Shown here piece by piece: positions 1 to 11,413 of a stretch of DNA of 64,000 bases; within the stretch, counting starts at the first letter, position 1, and each line of letters starts with the position of its first letter. This DNA comes from Hydractinia symbiolongicarpus. Taxonomy: Eukaryota; Cnidaria; Hydrozoa; Anthoathecata; Hydractiniidae. A program made the translations under genes and the position numbers. The stretch is taken from assembly GCF_029227915.1 (NCBI RefSeq), contig NC_079875.1:39701201-39765200 (forward strand), in the 5' to 3' direction. The notes below the pieces were generated by a model that was not told the DNA's origin, made no database searches, and was given only the letters and a program-made list of their open reading frames with translations.

Positions 1-3000
1 ACTACATTTCATTGACTTTCAAACGGTGTCAGTCCGTTTGAGTTACAACGGTTGGGTCACATATTCGTACCAACATTTATTTAGCGATATTTTTTCTGAT
101 ATTACCAGGTTGCATCGTTTTTAACTATGAAACGTTGACTGTGGGACTTAATTAAACTAACTTTGGACTGTGACCTGATAAATGTGATAAATGAGACAAT
201 TGGACACCAAGAAATAACATTCTTCTTAATTTGACGTGATTGCCGGAACTCAGCGATTACACTGGGCTCTGTGGTAGCGCTTCATTTAAGAATTAAGATA
301 AAAAGTCATTTTTTTATTGTGGGACCATTTCTAGCCAATATCTCGCGCTGAAGAAATAGCGACAGTTTCAAAAACTACATTTCATTGACTTTCTAACAGT
401 GTCAGTCCGTTTGAGTAACAACGGTTGGGTCACATATTAGTACCAACATGTATTTAGCGATATTTTTTTGATATTACTAGGTTGCATCGCTTTTAACAAT
501 GAAACGTTGACTGTGGGACTTAATAGAACTATCTTTGGACTGTGACCTGATAAATGTGATAAATGAGACAATTGGACTCCAAGAAATAACATTCTTGTTA
601 ATTTGACGTGATTGCCGGAACTCAGCGATTACACTGGGCACTGTGGTAGCAGTTCATTTAAAAATTAAGCAAAAAAAAGTCATTTTTTTACTGTGGGACC
701 TATCCTAGCCGTTAGCGCGCGTTGAAGAAAAAGCAAAAGTTTTAAAAACTACATTTCATTGACTTTCAAACGGTGTCAGTCCGTTTGAGTTACAACGGTT
801 GGGTCACATATTCGTACCAACATTTATTTAGCGATATTTTTTCTGATATTACCAGGTTGCATCGTTTTTAACTATGAAACGTTGACTGTGGGACTTAATT
901 AAACTAACTTTGGACTGTGACCTGATAAATGTGATAAATGAGACAATTGGACACCAAGAAATAACATTCTTCTTAATTTGACATGATTGCCGAAACTCAG
1001 CGATTACACTGGGCTCTGTGGTAGCGCTTCATTTAAGAATTTAGTTAAAAAAAGTCGTTTTTTTATTGTGGGACCAATCCTAGACGTTATCGCGCGCTGA
1101 GGAAATAGCGACAGTTTCAAAAACTAGATTTCATTGTCTTTCTAACGGTGTCAGTCCGTTTGAGTTTCAACGGTTGTGTCACATATTCGTACCAACATGT
1201 ATTTAGCGATATTTTTTTTATATTACTAGGTTGCATCGCTTTTAACAATGAAACAATTGACTGTGGGACTTAATTGAACTAACTTTGGACTGTGACCTGA
1301 TAAATGTGAAAAATGAGATAATTGGACTCCAAGAAAAAACATTCTTCTTAATTTGACATGATTGCCGAAACTCAGCGATTACCCTGGGCTCTGTGGTAGC
1401 GCTTCATTTAGAAATTATGATAAAAAAGTCATTTTTTTATTGTGGGACCAATCCTAGCCATTATCGCGCGCTGAGGAAATAGCGACAGTTTCAAAAACTA
1501 CATTTCATTGACTTTCTAACGGTGTCAGTCCGTTTGAGTTACAACGGTTGTGTCACATATTCGTACCAACATGTATTTAGCGATATTTTCTGGATATTAC
1601 TAGGTTGCATCGCTTTTAACAATGAAACGTTGACTGTGGGACTTAATTGAACTAACTTTGGACTGTGACCTGATAAATGTGATAAATGAGACAATTGGAC
1701 ACCAAGAAATAACATTCTTCTTATTTTGACGTGATTGCCGGAACTCAGCGATTACACTGGGCTCTGTGGTAGCGCTTCATTTAAGAATTAAGATAAAAAG
1801 TCATTTTTCTATTGTGGGACCATTTCTAGCCAATATCTCGCGCTGAAGAAATAGCGACAGTTTCAAAAACTACATTTCATTGACTTTCTAACAGTGTCAG
1901 TCCGTTTGAGTAACAACGGTTGGGTCACATATTAGTAGCAACATGTATTTAGCGATATTTTTTTGATATTACTAGGCTGCATCGCTTTTAACAATGAAAC
2001 GTTGACTGTGGGACTTAATTGAACTAACTTTGGACTGTGACCTGATAAATGTGATAAATGAGACAATTGGACTCCAAGAAATAACATTCTTGTTAATTTG
2101 ACGTGATTGCCGGAACTCAGCGATTACACTGGGCACTGTGGTAGCAGTTCATTTAAAAATTAAGCTAAAAAAAGTCATTTTTTTACTGTGGGACCTATCC
2201 TAGCCGTTAGCGCGCGTTGAAGAAAAAGCGACAGTTTCAAAAACTACATTTCATTGACTTTCTAACGGTGTCAGTCCGTTTGAGTTACAACGGTTGGGTC
2301 ACATATTCGTACCAACATTTATTTAGCGATATTTTTTCTGATATTACCAGGTTGCATCGTTTTTAACTATGAAACGTTGACTGTGGGACTTAATTGATCT
2401 AACTTTGGACTGTGACCTGATAAATGTGATAAATGAGACAATTGGGCACCAAGAAATAACATTCTTCTTAATTTGACATGATTGCCGAAACTCAGCGATT
2501 ACACTGGGCTCTGTGGTAGCGCATCATTTAAGAATTAAGTTAAAAAAAGTCGTTTTTTTATTGTGGGACCAATCCTAGACGTTATCGCGCGCTGAGGAAA
2601 TAGCGACAGTTTCAAAAACTACATTTCATTGTCTTTCTAACGGTGTCAGTCCGTTTGAGTTTCAACGGTTGTGTCACATATTCGTACCAACATGTATTTA
2701 GCGATATTTTTTTTATATTACTAGGTTGCATCGCGTTTAACAATGAAACAATTGACTGTGGGACTTAATTGAACTAACTTTGGACTGTGACCTGATAAAT
2801 GTGAAAAATGAGATAATTGGACTCCAAGAAAAAACATTCTTCTTAATTTGACATGATTGCCGAAACTCAGCGATTACCCTGGGCTCTGTGGTAGCGCTTC
2901 ATTTAGAAATTATGATAAAAAAGTCATTTTTTATTGTGGGACCAATCCTAGCCATTATCGCGCGCTGAGGAAATAGCGACAGTTTCAAAAACTACATTTC

Positions 3001-4140
3001 ATTGACTTTCTAACGGTGTCGGTCCGTTTGAGTTACAACGGTTGTGTCACATATTCGTACCAACATGTATTTAGCGATATTTTCTGCATATTACTAGGTT
3101 GCATCGCTTTTAACAATGAAACGTTGACTGTGGGACTTAATTTAACTAACTTTGGATTGTGACCTGATAAATGTGATAAATGAGACAATTGGACACCAAG
3201 AAATAACATTCTTCTTAATTTGACGTGATTGCCGGAACTCAGCGATTACACTGGGCTCTGTGGTAGCGCTTCATTTAAGAATTAAGATAAAAAGTCATTT
3301 TTTTATTGTGGGACCATTTCTAGCCAATATCTCGCGCTGAAGAAATAGCGACAGTTTCAAAAACTACATTTCATTGACTTTCTAACAGTGTCAGTCCGTT
3401 TGAGTAACAACGGTTGGGTCACATATTAGTACCAACATGTATTTAGCGATATTTTTTTGATATTACTAGGCTGCATCGCTTTTAACAATGAAACGTTGAC
3501 TGTGGGACTTAATTGAACTAACTTTGGACTGTGACCTGATAAATGTGATAAATGAGACAATTGGACTCCAAGAAATAACATTCTTGTTAATTTGACGTGA
3601 TTGCCGGAACTCAGCGATTACACTGGGCACTGTGGTAGCAGTTCATTTAAAAATTAAGCAAAAAAAGTCATTTTTTTACTGTGGGACCTATCCTAGCCGT
3701 TAGCGCGCGTTGAAGAAAAAGCGACAGTTTCAAAAACTACATTTCATTGACTTTCTAACGGTGTCAGTCCGTTTGAGTTACAACGGTTGGGTCACATATT
3801 CGTACCAACATTTATTTAGCGATATTTTTTCTGATATTACCAGGTTGCATCGTTTTTAACTATGAAACGTTGACTGTGGGACTTATTTGATCTAACTTTG
3901 GACTGTGACCTGATAAATGTGATAAATGAGACAATTGGACACCAAGAAATAACATTCTTCTTAATTTGACATGATTGCCAAAACTCAGCGATTACACTGG
4001 GCTCTGTGGTAGCGCTTCATTTAAGAATTAAGTTAAAAAAAGTCGTTTTTTTATTGTGGGACCAATCCTAGACGTTATCGCGCGCTGAGGAAATAGCGAC
4101 AGTTTCAAAAACTACATTTCATTGACTTTCTAACGGTGTC
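1..4140 (+). repeat. 373-bp satellite array, four-monomer HOR (about 1.49 kb)
   Basis: Head-to-tail monomers of 371-375 bp start near 1, 374, 748, 1123, 1498, 1869, 2246, 2620, 2995, 3365 and 3736. Four classes alternate. Class A (748, 2246, 3736) has accaacatttattt and gatattaccagg. Class B (1123, 2620) has gagtttcaacggttgtg and a long T run before tatattac. Class C (1498, 2995) has gatattttctg before the next atatta. Class D (374, 1869, 3365) has aacagtgtcag, gagtaacaacgg and attagtac. The A-to-A spacing is about 1498 then 1490 bp, so this is a four-monomer HOR. The first monomer (1-373) begins like class A and ends like class C, with agccaatatctcgcgc, so it is probably a recombinant. The order decays after about 4130. 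No gene is visible. Confidence 0.9.
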
Positions 4141-5800
4141 AGTCAATTTAAGTTTCAACGGTTGTGTCACATATTCGTACCAACATGTATTTAGCGATAT
4201 TTTTTTGATATTACTAGGTTGCATCGCTTTTAACAATGAAACAATTGACTGTTTGACTTAATTGAACTAACTTTGCACTGTGACCTGATAAATGTGATAA
4301 ATGAGACAATTGGACTCCAAGAAATAACATTCTTGTTAATTTGACGTGATTGCCGGAACTTAGCGATTACATTGGGCACTGTGGTAGCACTTCATTTAAA
4401 AATTAAGCAAAAAAAGTCATTTTTTTACTGTGGGACCTATCCTAGCTTAAAAATTAAGCTAAAAAAAGTCATTTTTTTACTGTCGGACCTATCGTAGCCG
4501 TTAGCGCGCGTTGTAGAAAAAGCGACAGTTTCAAAAACTACATTTCATTGACTTTCTAACGGTGTCAGTCCGTTTGAGTTACAACGGTTGGGTCACATAT
4601 TCGTACCAACATGTATTTAGCGATATTTTTCTGATATTACTAGGTTGCATCGCTTTTAACTATGAAACGATTGACTGTGGGACTTTATTGAGCTAACTTT
4701 GGACTCTCACTTGATAAATGTGATAAAGGAGACAATTGGACTCCAAGAAAAAACATTCTTCTTAATTTGACATGATTGCCGAAACTCAGCAATTACACTG
4801 GGCTCTGTGGTAGCGCTTTATTTAGAAATTATGATAAAAAAGTCATTTTTTTATTGTGGGACCAATCCTAGCCATTATCGCGCGCTGAGGAAATAGCGAC
4901 AGTTTCAAAAACTACATTTCATTGACTTTCTAACGGTGTCAGTCCGTTTGAGTTACAACGGTTGTGTCACATATTCGTACCAACATGTATTTAGCGATAT
5001 TTTCTGGATATTACTAGGTTGCATCGCTTTTAACAATGAAACGTTGACTGTGGGACTTAATTGAACTAACTTTGGACTGTGACCTTATAAATGTGATAAA
5101 TGAGACAATTGGACTCCAAGAAATAACATTCTTCTTAATTTGACGTAATTGCCGGAACTCAGCGATTACACTGGGCTCTGTGGTAGCGCTTCATTTAAGA
5201 ATTAAGATAAAAAGTCATTTTTTTAATGTGGGACCATTTCTAGCCATTATCTCGCGCTGAAGAAATAGCGACAGTTTCAAAAACTACATTTCATTGACTT
5301 TCTAACAGTGTCAGTCCGTTTGAGTAACAACGGTTGGGTCACATATTAGTACCAACATGTATTTAGCGATATTTTTTTGATATTACTAGGTTGCATCGCT
5401 TTTAACAATGAAACGTTGACTGTGGGACTTAATTGAACTAACTTTGGACTGTGATCTGATAAATGTGATAAATGAGACAATTGGACTCCGAGAAATAACA
5501 TTCTTGTTAATTTGACGTGATTGCCGGAACTCAGCGATTACACTGGGCACTGTGGTAGCATTTCATTTAAAAATTAAGCAAAAAAAAGTCATTTTTTTAC
5601 TGTGGGACCTATCCTAGCCGTTAGCGCGTGTTGAAGAAAAAGCGACAGTTTCAAAAACTACATGTCAATGACTTTCTAACAGTGCCAGTCCGTTTGAGTT
5701 ACAACGGTTGGGTCACATATTCGTACCAACATTTATTTAGCGATATTTTTTCTAATATTACCAGGTTGCATCGTTTTTAACTATGAAACGTTGACTGTGG
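4141..5800 (+). repeat. Satellite monomers, decayed end of the four-monomer HOR
   Basis: The 373-bp satellite continues in register. A class C-like monomer (gatattttctgg, near 4910), a class D-like monomer (gagtaacaacgg and attagtac, near 5283) and a class A-like monomer (accaacatttattt, near 5660) follow in the same order as in the preceding block, but with more private substitutions. An example is actacatgtcaatgac at about 5658. The block also holds a local 51-bp duplication near 4.4 kb, which lengthens one monomer. I see no gene. Confidence 0.85.
4396..4498 (+). repeat. 51-bp local tandem duplication inside a monomer
   Basis: The segment starting ttaaaaattaagc at 4396 and ending cctatcctagc at 4446 is followed directly by a second copy beginning at 4447. 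The second copy has an extra base in its A run and substitutions such as tgtcggacc and atcgtagcc. The monomer is therefore about 425 bp instead of 373. It looks like a replication-slippage or short unequal-exchange event. I noticed no other monomer in the window carrying the same duplication. Confidence 0.9.
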
Positions 5801-8655
5801 GACTTAATTGAACTAACTTTGGACTGTCACCTGATAAATGTGATAAAAGAGACAATTTGACTCCAAGAAAAAACATTCTTCTTAATTTGACATTTTTGCC
5901 GAAACTCAGCGATTACACTGGGCTCTGTGGTAGCGCTTCATTTAAGAATTATGATAAAAACAGTCATTTTTTTATTGTGGGACCAATCCTAGCCATTATC
6001 CTGCGCTGAGGAAATAGCGACTGTTTCAAAAACTACATTTCATTGACTTTCTAACGGTGTCAGTCCGTTTGAGTTACAACGGTTGGGTAACATATTTGTA
6101 CCAACATGTATTTAGCGATATTTTTCTGATATTACTAGGTTGCATGGCTTTTAACAATGAAAAGATTGACTGTGGGACTTTATTGAGCTAAATTTGGACT
6201 GTCACCTGATAAATGTGATAAAAGAGACAATTGGACTCCAAGAAAAAACATTCTTCTTAATTTGACATTATTGCCAAAACTCAGCGATTACACTGGGCTC
6301 TGTGGTAGCGCTTCATTTAAGAATTATAATAAAAAAAGTCATTTTTTTATTGTGGGACCAATCCTAGCCATTATCCTGCGCTGAGGAAATAGCGACAGTT
6401 TCAAAAACTACATTTCATTGACTTTCTAACGGTGTCAGTCCGTTTGAGTTACAACGGTTGGGTAACATATTTGTACCAACATGTATTTAGCGATATTTTT
6501 CTGATATTACTAGGTTGCATGGCTTTTAACAATGAAAAGATTGACTGTGGGACTTTATTGAGCTAAATTTGGACTGTCACCTGATAAATGTGATAAAAAG
6601 AGACAATTGGACTCCAAGAAAAAACATTCTTCTTAAATTGACATTATTGCCAAAACTCAGCGATTACACTGGGCTCTGTGGTAGCGCTTCATTTAAGAAT
6701 TATAATAAAAAAAGTCATTTTTTTATTGTGGGACCAATCCTAGCCATTATCCTCCGCTGCAGAAATAGCGACAGTTTCAAAAACTACATTTCATTGACTT
6801 TCTAACGGTGTCAGTCCGTTTGAGTTTCAACGGTTGTGTCACATATTCGTACCAACATGTATTTAGCGATATTTTTCTGATATTACTAGGTTGCATCGCT
6901 TTTAACAATGAAACGATTGACTGTGGGACTTAATTGAGCTAACTTTGGACTGTCACCTGATAAATGTGATAAATGAGACAATTGGACTCCAAGAAATAGC
7001 ATTCTTCTTAATTTGACGTGATTGCCGGAACTCAGCGATTACACTGGGCACTGTGGTAGCGCTTCATTTAAGAATTATGATAAAAAAGTCATTTTTTTAT
7101 TGTGGGACCAATCCTAGCCGTTATCGCGCGCTAAAGAAATAGCGACAGTTTCAAAAACTACATTTCATTGACTTTCTGACTGTGTCAGTCCGTTTGAGTT
7201 ACAACGGTTGGGTCACATATTAGTACCAACATGTATTTAGCGATATTTTTCTGATATTACTAGGTTGCATCGCTTTTAACTATGAAAAGATTGACTGTGG
7301 GACTTAATTGAACTAACTTTGGACTGTCACCTGATAAATGTGATAAAAGAGACAATTTGACTCCAAGAAAAAACATTCTTATTAATTTGACATTATTGCC
7401 GAAACTCAGCGATTACACTGGGCTCTGTGGTAGCGCTTCAATTAAGAATTATGATAAAAACAGTCATTTTTTTATTGTGGGACCAATCCTAGCCATTATC
7501 CTGCGCTGAGGAAATAGCGACTGTTTCAAAAACTACATTTCATTGACTTTCTAACGGTGTCAGTCCGTTTGAGTTACAACGGTTGGGTAACATATTTGTA
7601 CCAACATGTATTTAGCGATATTTTTCTGATATTACTAGGTTGCATGGCTTTTAACAATGAAAAGATTGACTGTGGGACTTTATTGAGCTAAATTTGGACT
7701 GTCACCTGATAAATGTGATAAAAGAGACAATTGGACTCCAAGAAAAAACATTCTTCTTAATTTGACATTATTGCCAAAACTCAGCGATTACACTGGGCTC
7801 TGTGGTAGCGCTTCATTTAAGAATTATAATAAAAAAAGTCATTTTTTTATTGTGGGACCAATCCTAGCCATTATCCTGCGCTGAGGAAATAGCGACAGTT
7901 TCAAAAACTACATTTCATTGACTTTCTAACGGTGTCAGTCCGTTTGAGTTTCAACGGTTGTGTCACATATTCGTACCAACATGTATTTAGCGATATTTTT
8001 CTGATATTACTAGGTTGCATCGCTTTTAATAATGAAACGATTGACTGTGGGACTTAATTGAGCTAACTTTGGACTGTCACCTGATAAATGTGATAAATGA
8101 GACAATTGGACTCCAAGAAATAGCATTCTTCTTAATTTGACGTGATTGCCGGAACTCAGCGATTACACTGGGCACTGTGGTAGCGCTTCATTTAAGAATT
8201 ATGATAAAAAAGTCATTTTTTTATTGTGGGACCAATCCTAGCCGTTATCGCGCGCTAAAGAAATAGCGACAGTTTCAAGAGCTACATTTCATTGACTTTC
8301 TAACGGTGTCAGTCCGTTTGAGTTACAACGGTTGGGTCACATATTCGTACCAACATGTATTTAGCGATATTTTTTTGATATTACTAGGTTGCATCGCTTT
8401 TAACAATGAAACGTTGACTGTGGAACTTAATTGAACTAACTTTGGACTGTGACCTGATAAATGTGATAAATGAGACAATTGGACTCCAAGAAATAACATT
8501 CTTCTTAATTTGACGTGATTGCCAGAACTCAGCGATACCACTGGGCTCTGTGGTAGCGCTTCATTTAAGAATTAAGATAAAAAGTCATTTTTTTATTGTG
8601 GGACCAATCCTACCCATTATCGCGCGCTGAAGAAATAGCGACAGTTTCAAAAACT
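5801..8655 (+). repeat. Satellite block, proximal copy of a 2.85-kb segmental duplication
   Basis: This run of monomers matches 11414-14268 at an offset of about 5613 bp (15 monomers). Shared private markers include gacatttttgcc (5889 and 11502), aacagtcat, gggtaacatatttgtacc, ctttctgactgtgtcag (about 7174 and 12784) and the rare agtttcaagagctac junction (about 8269 and 13882). Two adjacent monomers inside it (about 6020-6393 and 6394-6767) are also near copies of each other. No gene is visible. A + strand open stretch at 6569-6805 is just the repeat read in one frame. Confidence 0.8.
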
Positions 8656-10620
8656 ACATTTCATTGACTTTTTAACGGTGTCAGTCCGTTTGAGTTACAA
8701 CGGTTGGGTCACATATTCGTACCAACATGTATTTAGCGATATTTTTCTGATATTACCAGGTTGCATCGCTTTTAACTATGACACGATTGACTGTGGGACT
8801 TTATTGAGCTAACTTTGGACTCTCACCTGATAAATGTGATAAATGAGACAATTGGACTCCAAGAAAAAACATTCTTCTTAATTTGAAATGATTGCCGGAA
8901 CTCAGCGATTACACTGGGCTCTGTGGTAGCGCTTCATTTAAGAATTAAGATAAAAAAGTCATTTTTTTATTGTGGGACCAATCCTACCCGTTATCGCGCG
9001 CTGAAGAAATAGCGACAGTTTCAAAAACTACATTTCATTGACTTTCTAACGGTGTCAGTCCGTTTGGGTTACAACGGTTGGGTCACATATTCGTACCAAC
9101 ATGTATTTAGCGATATTTTTCTGATATTACTAGGTTGCATGGCTTTTAACAATGAAAAGATTGACTGTGGGTTTATTGAGCTAAATTTGGACTGTCACCT
9201 GATAAATGTGATAAAAGAGACAATTGGACTCCAAGAAAAAACATTCTTCTTAATTTGACATTATTGCCAAAACTCAGCGATTACACTGGGCTCTGTGGTA
9301 GCGCTTCATTTAAGAATTATAATAAAAAAAGTCATTTTTTTATTGTGGGACCAATCCTAGCCATTATCCTGCGCTGAGGAAATAGCGACAGTTTCAAAAA
9401 CTACATTTCATTGACTTTCTAACGGTGTCAGTCCGTTTGAGTTTCAACGGTTGTGTCACATATTCGTACCAACATGTATTTAGCGATATTTTTCTGATAT
9501 TACTAGGTTGCATCGCTTTTAATAATGAAACGATTGACTGTGGGACTTAATTGAGCTAACTTTGGACTGTCACCTGATAAATGTGATAAATGAGACAATT
9601 GGACTCCAAGAAATAGCATTCTTCTTAATTTGACGTGATTGCCGGAACTCAGCGATTACACTGGGCACTGTGGTAGCGCTTCATTTAAGAATTATGATAA
9701 AAAAGTCATTTTTTTATTGTGGGACCAATCCTAGCCGTTATCGCGCGCTAAAGAAATAGCGACAGTTTCAAGAGCTACATTTCATTGACTTTCTAACGGT
9801 GTCAGTCCGTTTGAGTTACAACGGTTGGGTCACATATTCGTACCAACATGTATTTAGCGATATTTTTTTGATATTACTAGGTTGCATCGCTTTTAACAAT
9901 GAAACGTTGACTGTGGAACTTAATTGAACTAACTTTGGACTGTGACCTGATAAATGTGATAAATGAGACAATTGGACTCCAAGAAATAACATTCTTCTTA
10001 ATTTGACGTGATTGCCAGAACTCAGCGATACCACTGGGCTCTGTGGTAGCGCTTCATTTAAGAATTAAGATAAAAAGTCATTTTTTTATTGTGGGACCAA
10101 TCCTACCCATTATCGCGCGCTGAAGAAATAGCGACAGTTTCAAAAACTACATTTCATTGACTTTTTAACGGTGTCAGTCCGTTTGAGTTACAACGGTTGG
10201 GTCACATATTCGTACCAACATGTATTTAGCGATATTTTTCTGATATTACCAGGTTGCATCGCTTTTAACTATGACACGATTGACTGTGGGACTTTATTGA
10301 GCTAACTTTGGACTCTCACCTGATAAATGTGATAAATGAGACAATTGGACTCCAAGAAAAAACATTCTTCTTAATTTGAAATGATTGCCGGAACTCAGCG
10401 ATTACACTGGGCTCTGTGGTAGCGCTTCATTTAAGAATTAAGATAAAAAAGTCATTTTTTTATTGTGGGACCAATCCTACCCGTTATCGCGCGCTGAAGA
10501 AATAGCGACAGTTTCAAAAACTACATTTCATTGACTTTCTAACGGTGTCAGTCCGTTTGGGTTACAACGGTTGGGTCACATATTCGTACCAACATGTATT
10601 TAGCGATATTTTTCTGATAT
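7630..10620 (+). repeat. Two tandem copies of a 1.49-kb four-monomer HOR
   Basis: Positions about 7630-9120 and 9121-10620 match at an offset of 1493 bp. Markers in both copies are gcatggcttttaac, ttttaataatgaaacg, gcgacagtttcaagagctac (8269 and 9762), tatgacacgattgac (about 8778 and 10271) and the gtttgggttacaacgg variant (9061 and 10556). The second copy has lost four bases near 9170 (gtgggtttattg where neighbours have gtgggactttattg). The block overlaps the end of the preceding segmental duplication, so the 1.49-kb duplication and the 5.6-kb duplication are nested. No gene. Confidence 0.85.
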
Positions 10621-11413
10621 TACTAGGTTGCATGGCTTTTAACAATGAAACGATTGACTATGGGACTTAATTGAGCTAACTTTAGACTGTGACCTGATAA
10701 ATGTGATAAATGAGACAATTGGACTCCAAAAAATAACATTCTTGTTAACTTGACGTGATTGCCGGAACTCAGCGATTACACTGCGCACTGTGGTAGCGCT
10801 TCATTTAAAAATTAAGCTAAAAAAAGTCATTTTTTTACTGTGGGACTTATCCTAGCCGTTAGCGCGCGTTGAAGAAAAAGCGACAGTTTCAAAAACTACA
10901 TTTCATTGACTTTCTAACGGTGTCAGTCCGTTTGAGTTACAACGGTTGGGTCACATATTCGTACCAACATGTATTTAGCGATATTTTTCTGATATTACTA
11001 GGTTGCATCGCTTTTAACTATGAGAAGATTGACTGTGGGACTTAATTGAGCTAACTTTGGACTGTCACCTGATAAATGTGATAAAAGAGACAATTGGACT
11101 CCAAGAAATAACATTCTTGTTAACTTGACGTGATTGCCGGAACTCAGCGATTACACTGGGCACTGTGGTGGCGCTTCATTTAAAAAGTAAGCTAAAAAAA
11201 GTCATTTTTTTACTGTGGGACTTATCCTAGCCGTTAGCGTGTGTTGAAGAAAAAGCGACAGTTTCAAAAACTACATTTCATTGACTTTCTAACTGTGTCA
11301 GTCCGTTTGAGTTACAACGGTTGGGTCACATATTAGTACCAACATGTATTTAGCGATATTTTTCTGATATTACTAGGTTGCATCGCTTTTAACTATGAAA
11401 AGATTGACTGTGG
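10621..11413 (+). repeat. Satellite monomers, mixed classes
   Basis: About two 373-bp monomers lie between recognisable duplications. Both carry cattcttgttaacttgacg and an A-rich segment followed by actgtgggacttatcc. The second has gttagcgtgtgttg in place of the usual gttagcgcgcgttg. They resemble one another more than their neighbours, so they may be a local doublet. No gene or other element is visible. Confidence 0.8.

Noticed and set aside
6569-6805. Plus-strand open frames in the satellite (also 9052-9258 and 21133-21330)
   Set aside because: They are the satellite monomer read in one frame, disrupted in nearly all other copies, with no recognisable domain.
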